From: Bacillus vallismortis
GTDB lineage: Bacteria; Bacillota; Bacilli; Bacillales; Bacillaceae
Direction of reading: 5' to 3'
NCBI RefSeq assembly: GCF_040784915.1
Contig: NZ_CP160797.1
Location: 3,710,137-3,774,136 of the forward strand
DNA: 64,000 nt
A program made the translations under genes and the position numbers. Positions 63,909 through 64,000 of the stretch are shown piece by piece. Within the stretch, counting starts at the first letter, position 1. Each line of letters opens with the position of its first letter. The notes beneath the pieces are model-generated. The model had not been told where the DNA came from and did no database searches. It saw only the letters and a program-made list of their open reading frames with translations.

Positions 63909-64000
63909 AGAAATACTCATTCACGTCGAACAAATGGAAGATGGGTCATTTACGCTCTCAGCCTTTGATGAGAATGAGCAGCCCCTTCCCTACAGCCATA
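63895..64000 (+). CDS. ywqA: SNF2-family helicase YwqA (partial, N-terminal 35 codons)
   Basis: A frame opens at ATG 63895 behind AAAGGAAAG and runs off the window: MASLKEILIHVEQMEDGSFT continues without stop. It overlaps ywqB by 14 bases. Identification as the SNF2-type helicase YwqA rests on gene order next to ywqB; no helicase motif is within the window. Confidence 0.7.
   Translation, partial: MASLKEILIHVEQMEDGSFTLSAFDENEQPLPYSH

Overview
The window is chromosomal DNA of a Bacillus subtilis-group bacterium. Gene content and order (pgs, rbs, als, cotG/cotH, ywr and ywq blocks) match the B. subtilis genome between tagH and ywqA. The wall teichoic acid locus, however, is the ribitol-phosphate type (tarABIJKL/tarDF) known from strain W23 rather than the glycerol-phosphate tag type of strain 168. 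This points to a B. spizizenii/W23-like lineage. All comparisons with 168 or W23 are from memory.

Layout. (1) 1-15245: teichoic acid locus. On the minus strand lie tarH (cut by the window edge) and tarG, which encode the exporter, then two very AT-rich extra genes (a GT4 glycosyltransferase and a 1074-aa polymerase-like protein), then tarF and tarD. Across a 508-base divergent promoter region, tarA-tarB-tarI-tarJ-tarK-tarL run on the plus strand. (2) 15283-25668: lytD autolysin, a mannose-6-phosphate isomerase, the gerB germinant receptor, a sugar transporter, and the LCP ligase tagT. (3) 25824-31091: a HAD phosphatase, the gamma-PGA hydrolase pgdS, and the poly-gamma-glutamate operon pgsBCAE. 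(4) 31874-37524: ribose operon rbsRKDACB with a perfect cre box. (5) 37633-42887: ywsB, ywsA, ywrO and the acetoin genes alsSD/alsR. (6) 42927-50294: spore coat genes cotH/cotG, then ywrF, E, D, the chromate transporter halves ywrB/ywrA with their regulator ywrC, and ywqO/ywqN. (7) 50417-57564: ywqM, decayed gene remnants, endonuclease V, and an LXG polymorphic-toxin locus. (8) 57935-64000: UDP-glucose dehydrogenase, the PtpZ/PtkA/TkmA tyrosine-phosphorylation system, ywzD, ywqB and the start of ywqA.

The two most interesting regions are accessory. The LXG locus carries a full-length YwqJ whose C-terminus is an EndoU-like toxin followed by its own candidate immunity gene. Downstream sits a displaced YwqJ-deaminase toxin tip plus its immunity gene ywqK. 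The two toxins share a perfect 143-bp direct repeat. Recombination there would excise one toxin-immunity pair and rebuild, in frame, a 600-aa deaminase YwqJ, so the locus looks like a switchable toxin cassette. In the tar locus, the two AT-rich genes between tarF and tarG may add a further polymer or sugar decoration to the wall polymer. Other points of note are the apparent absence of cotB-ywrJ-ywrK next to cotH, a sigma-K promoter placed so that the cotH transcript crosses cotG in antisense, and a small graveyard between ywqM and ywqL.
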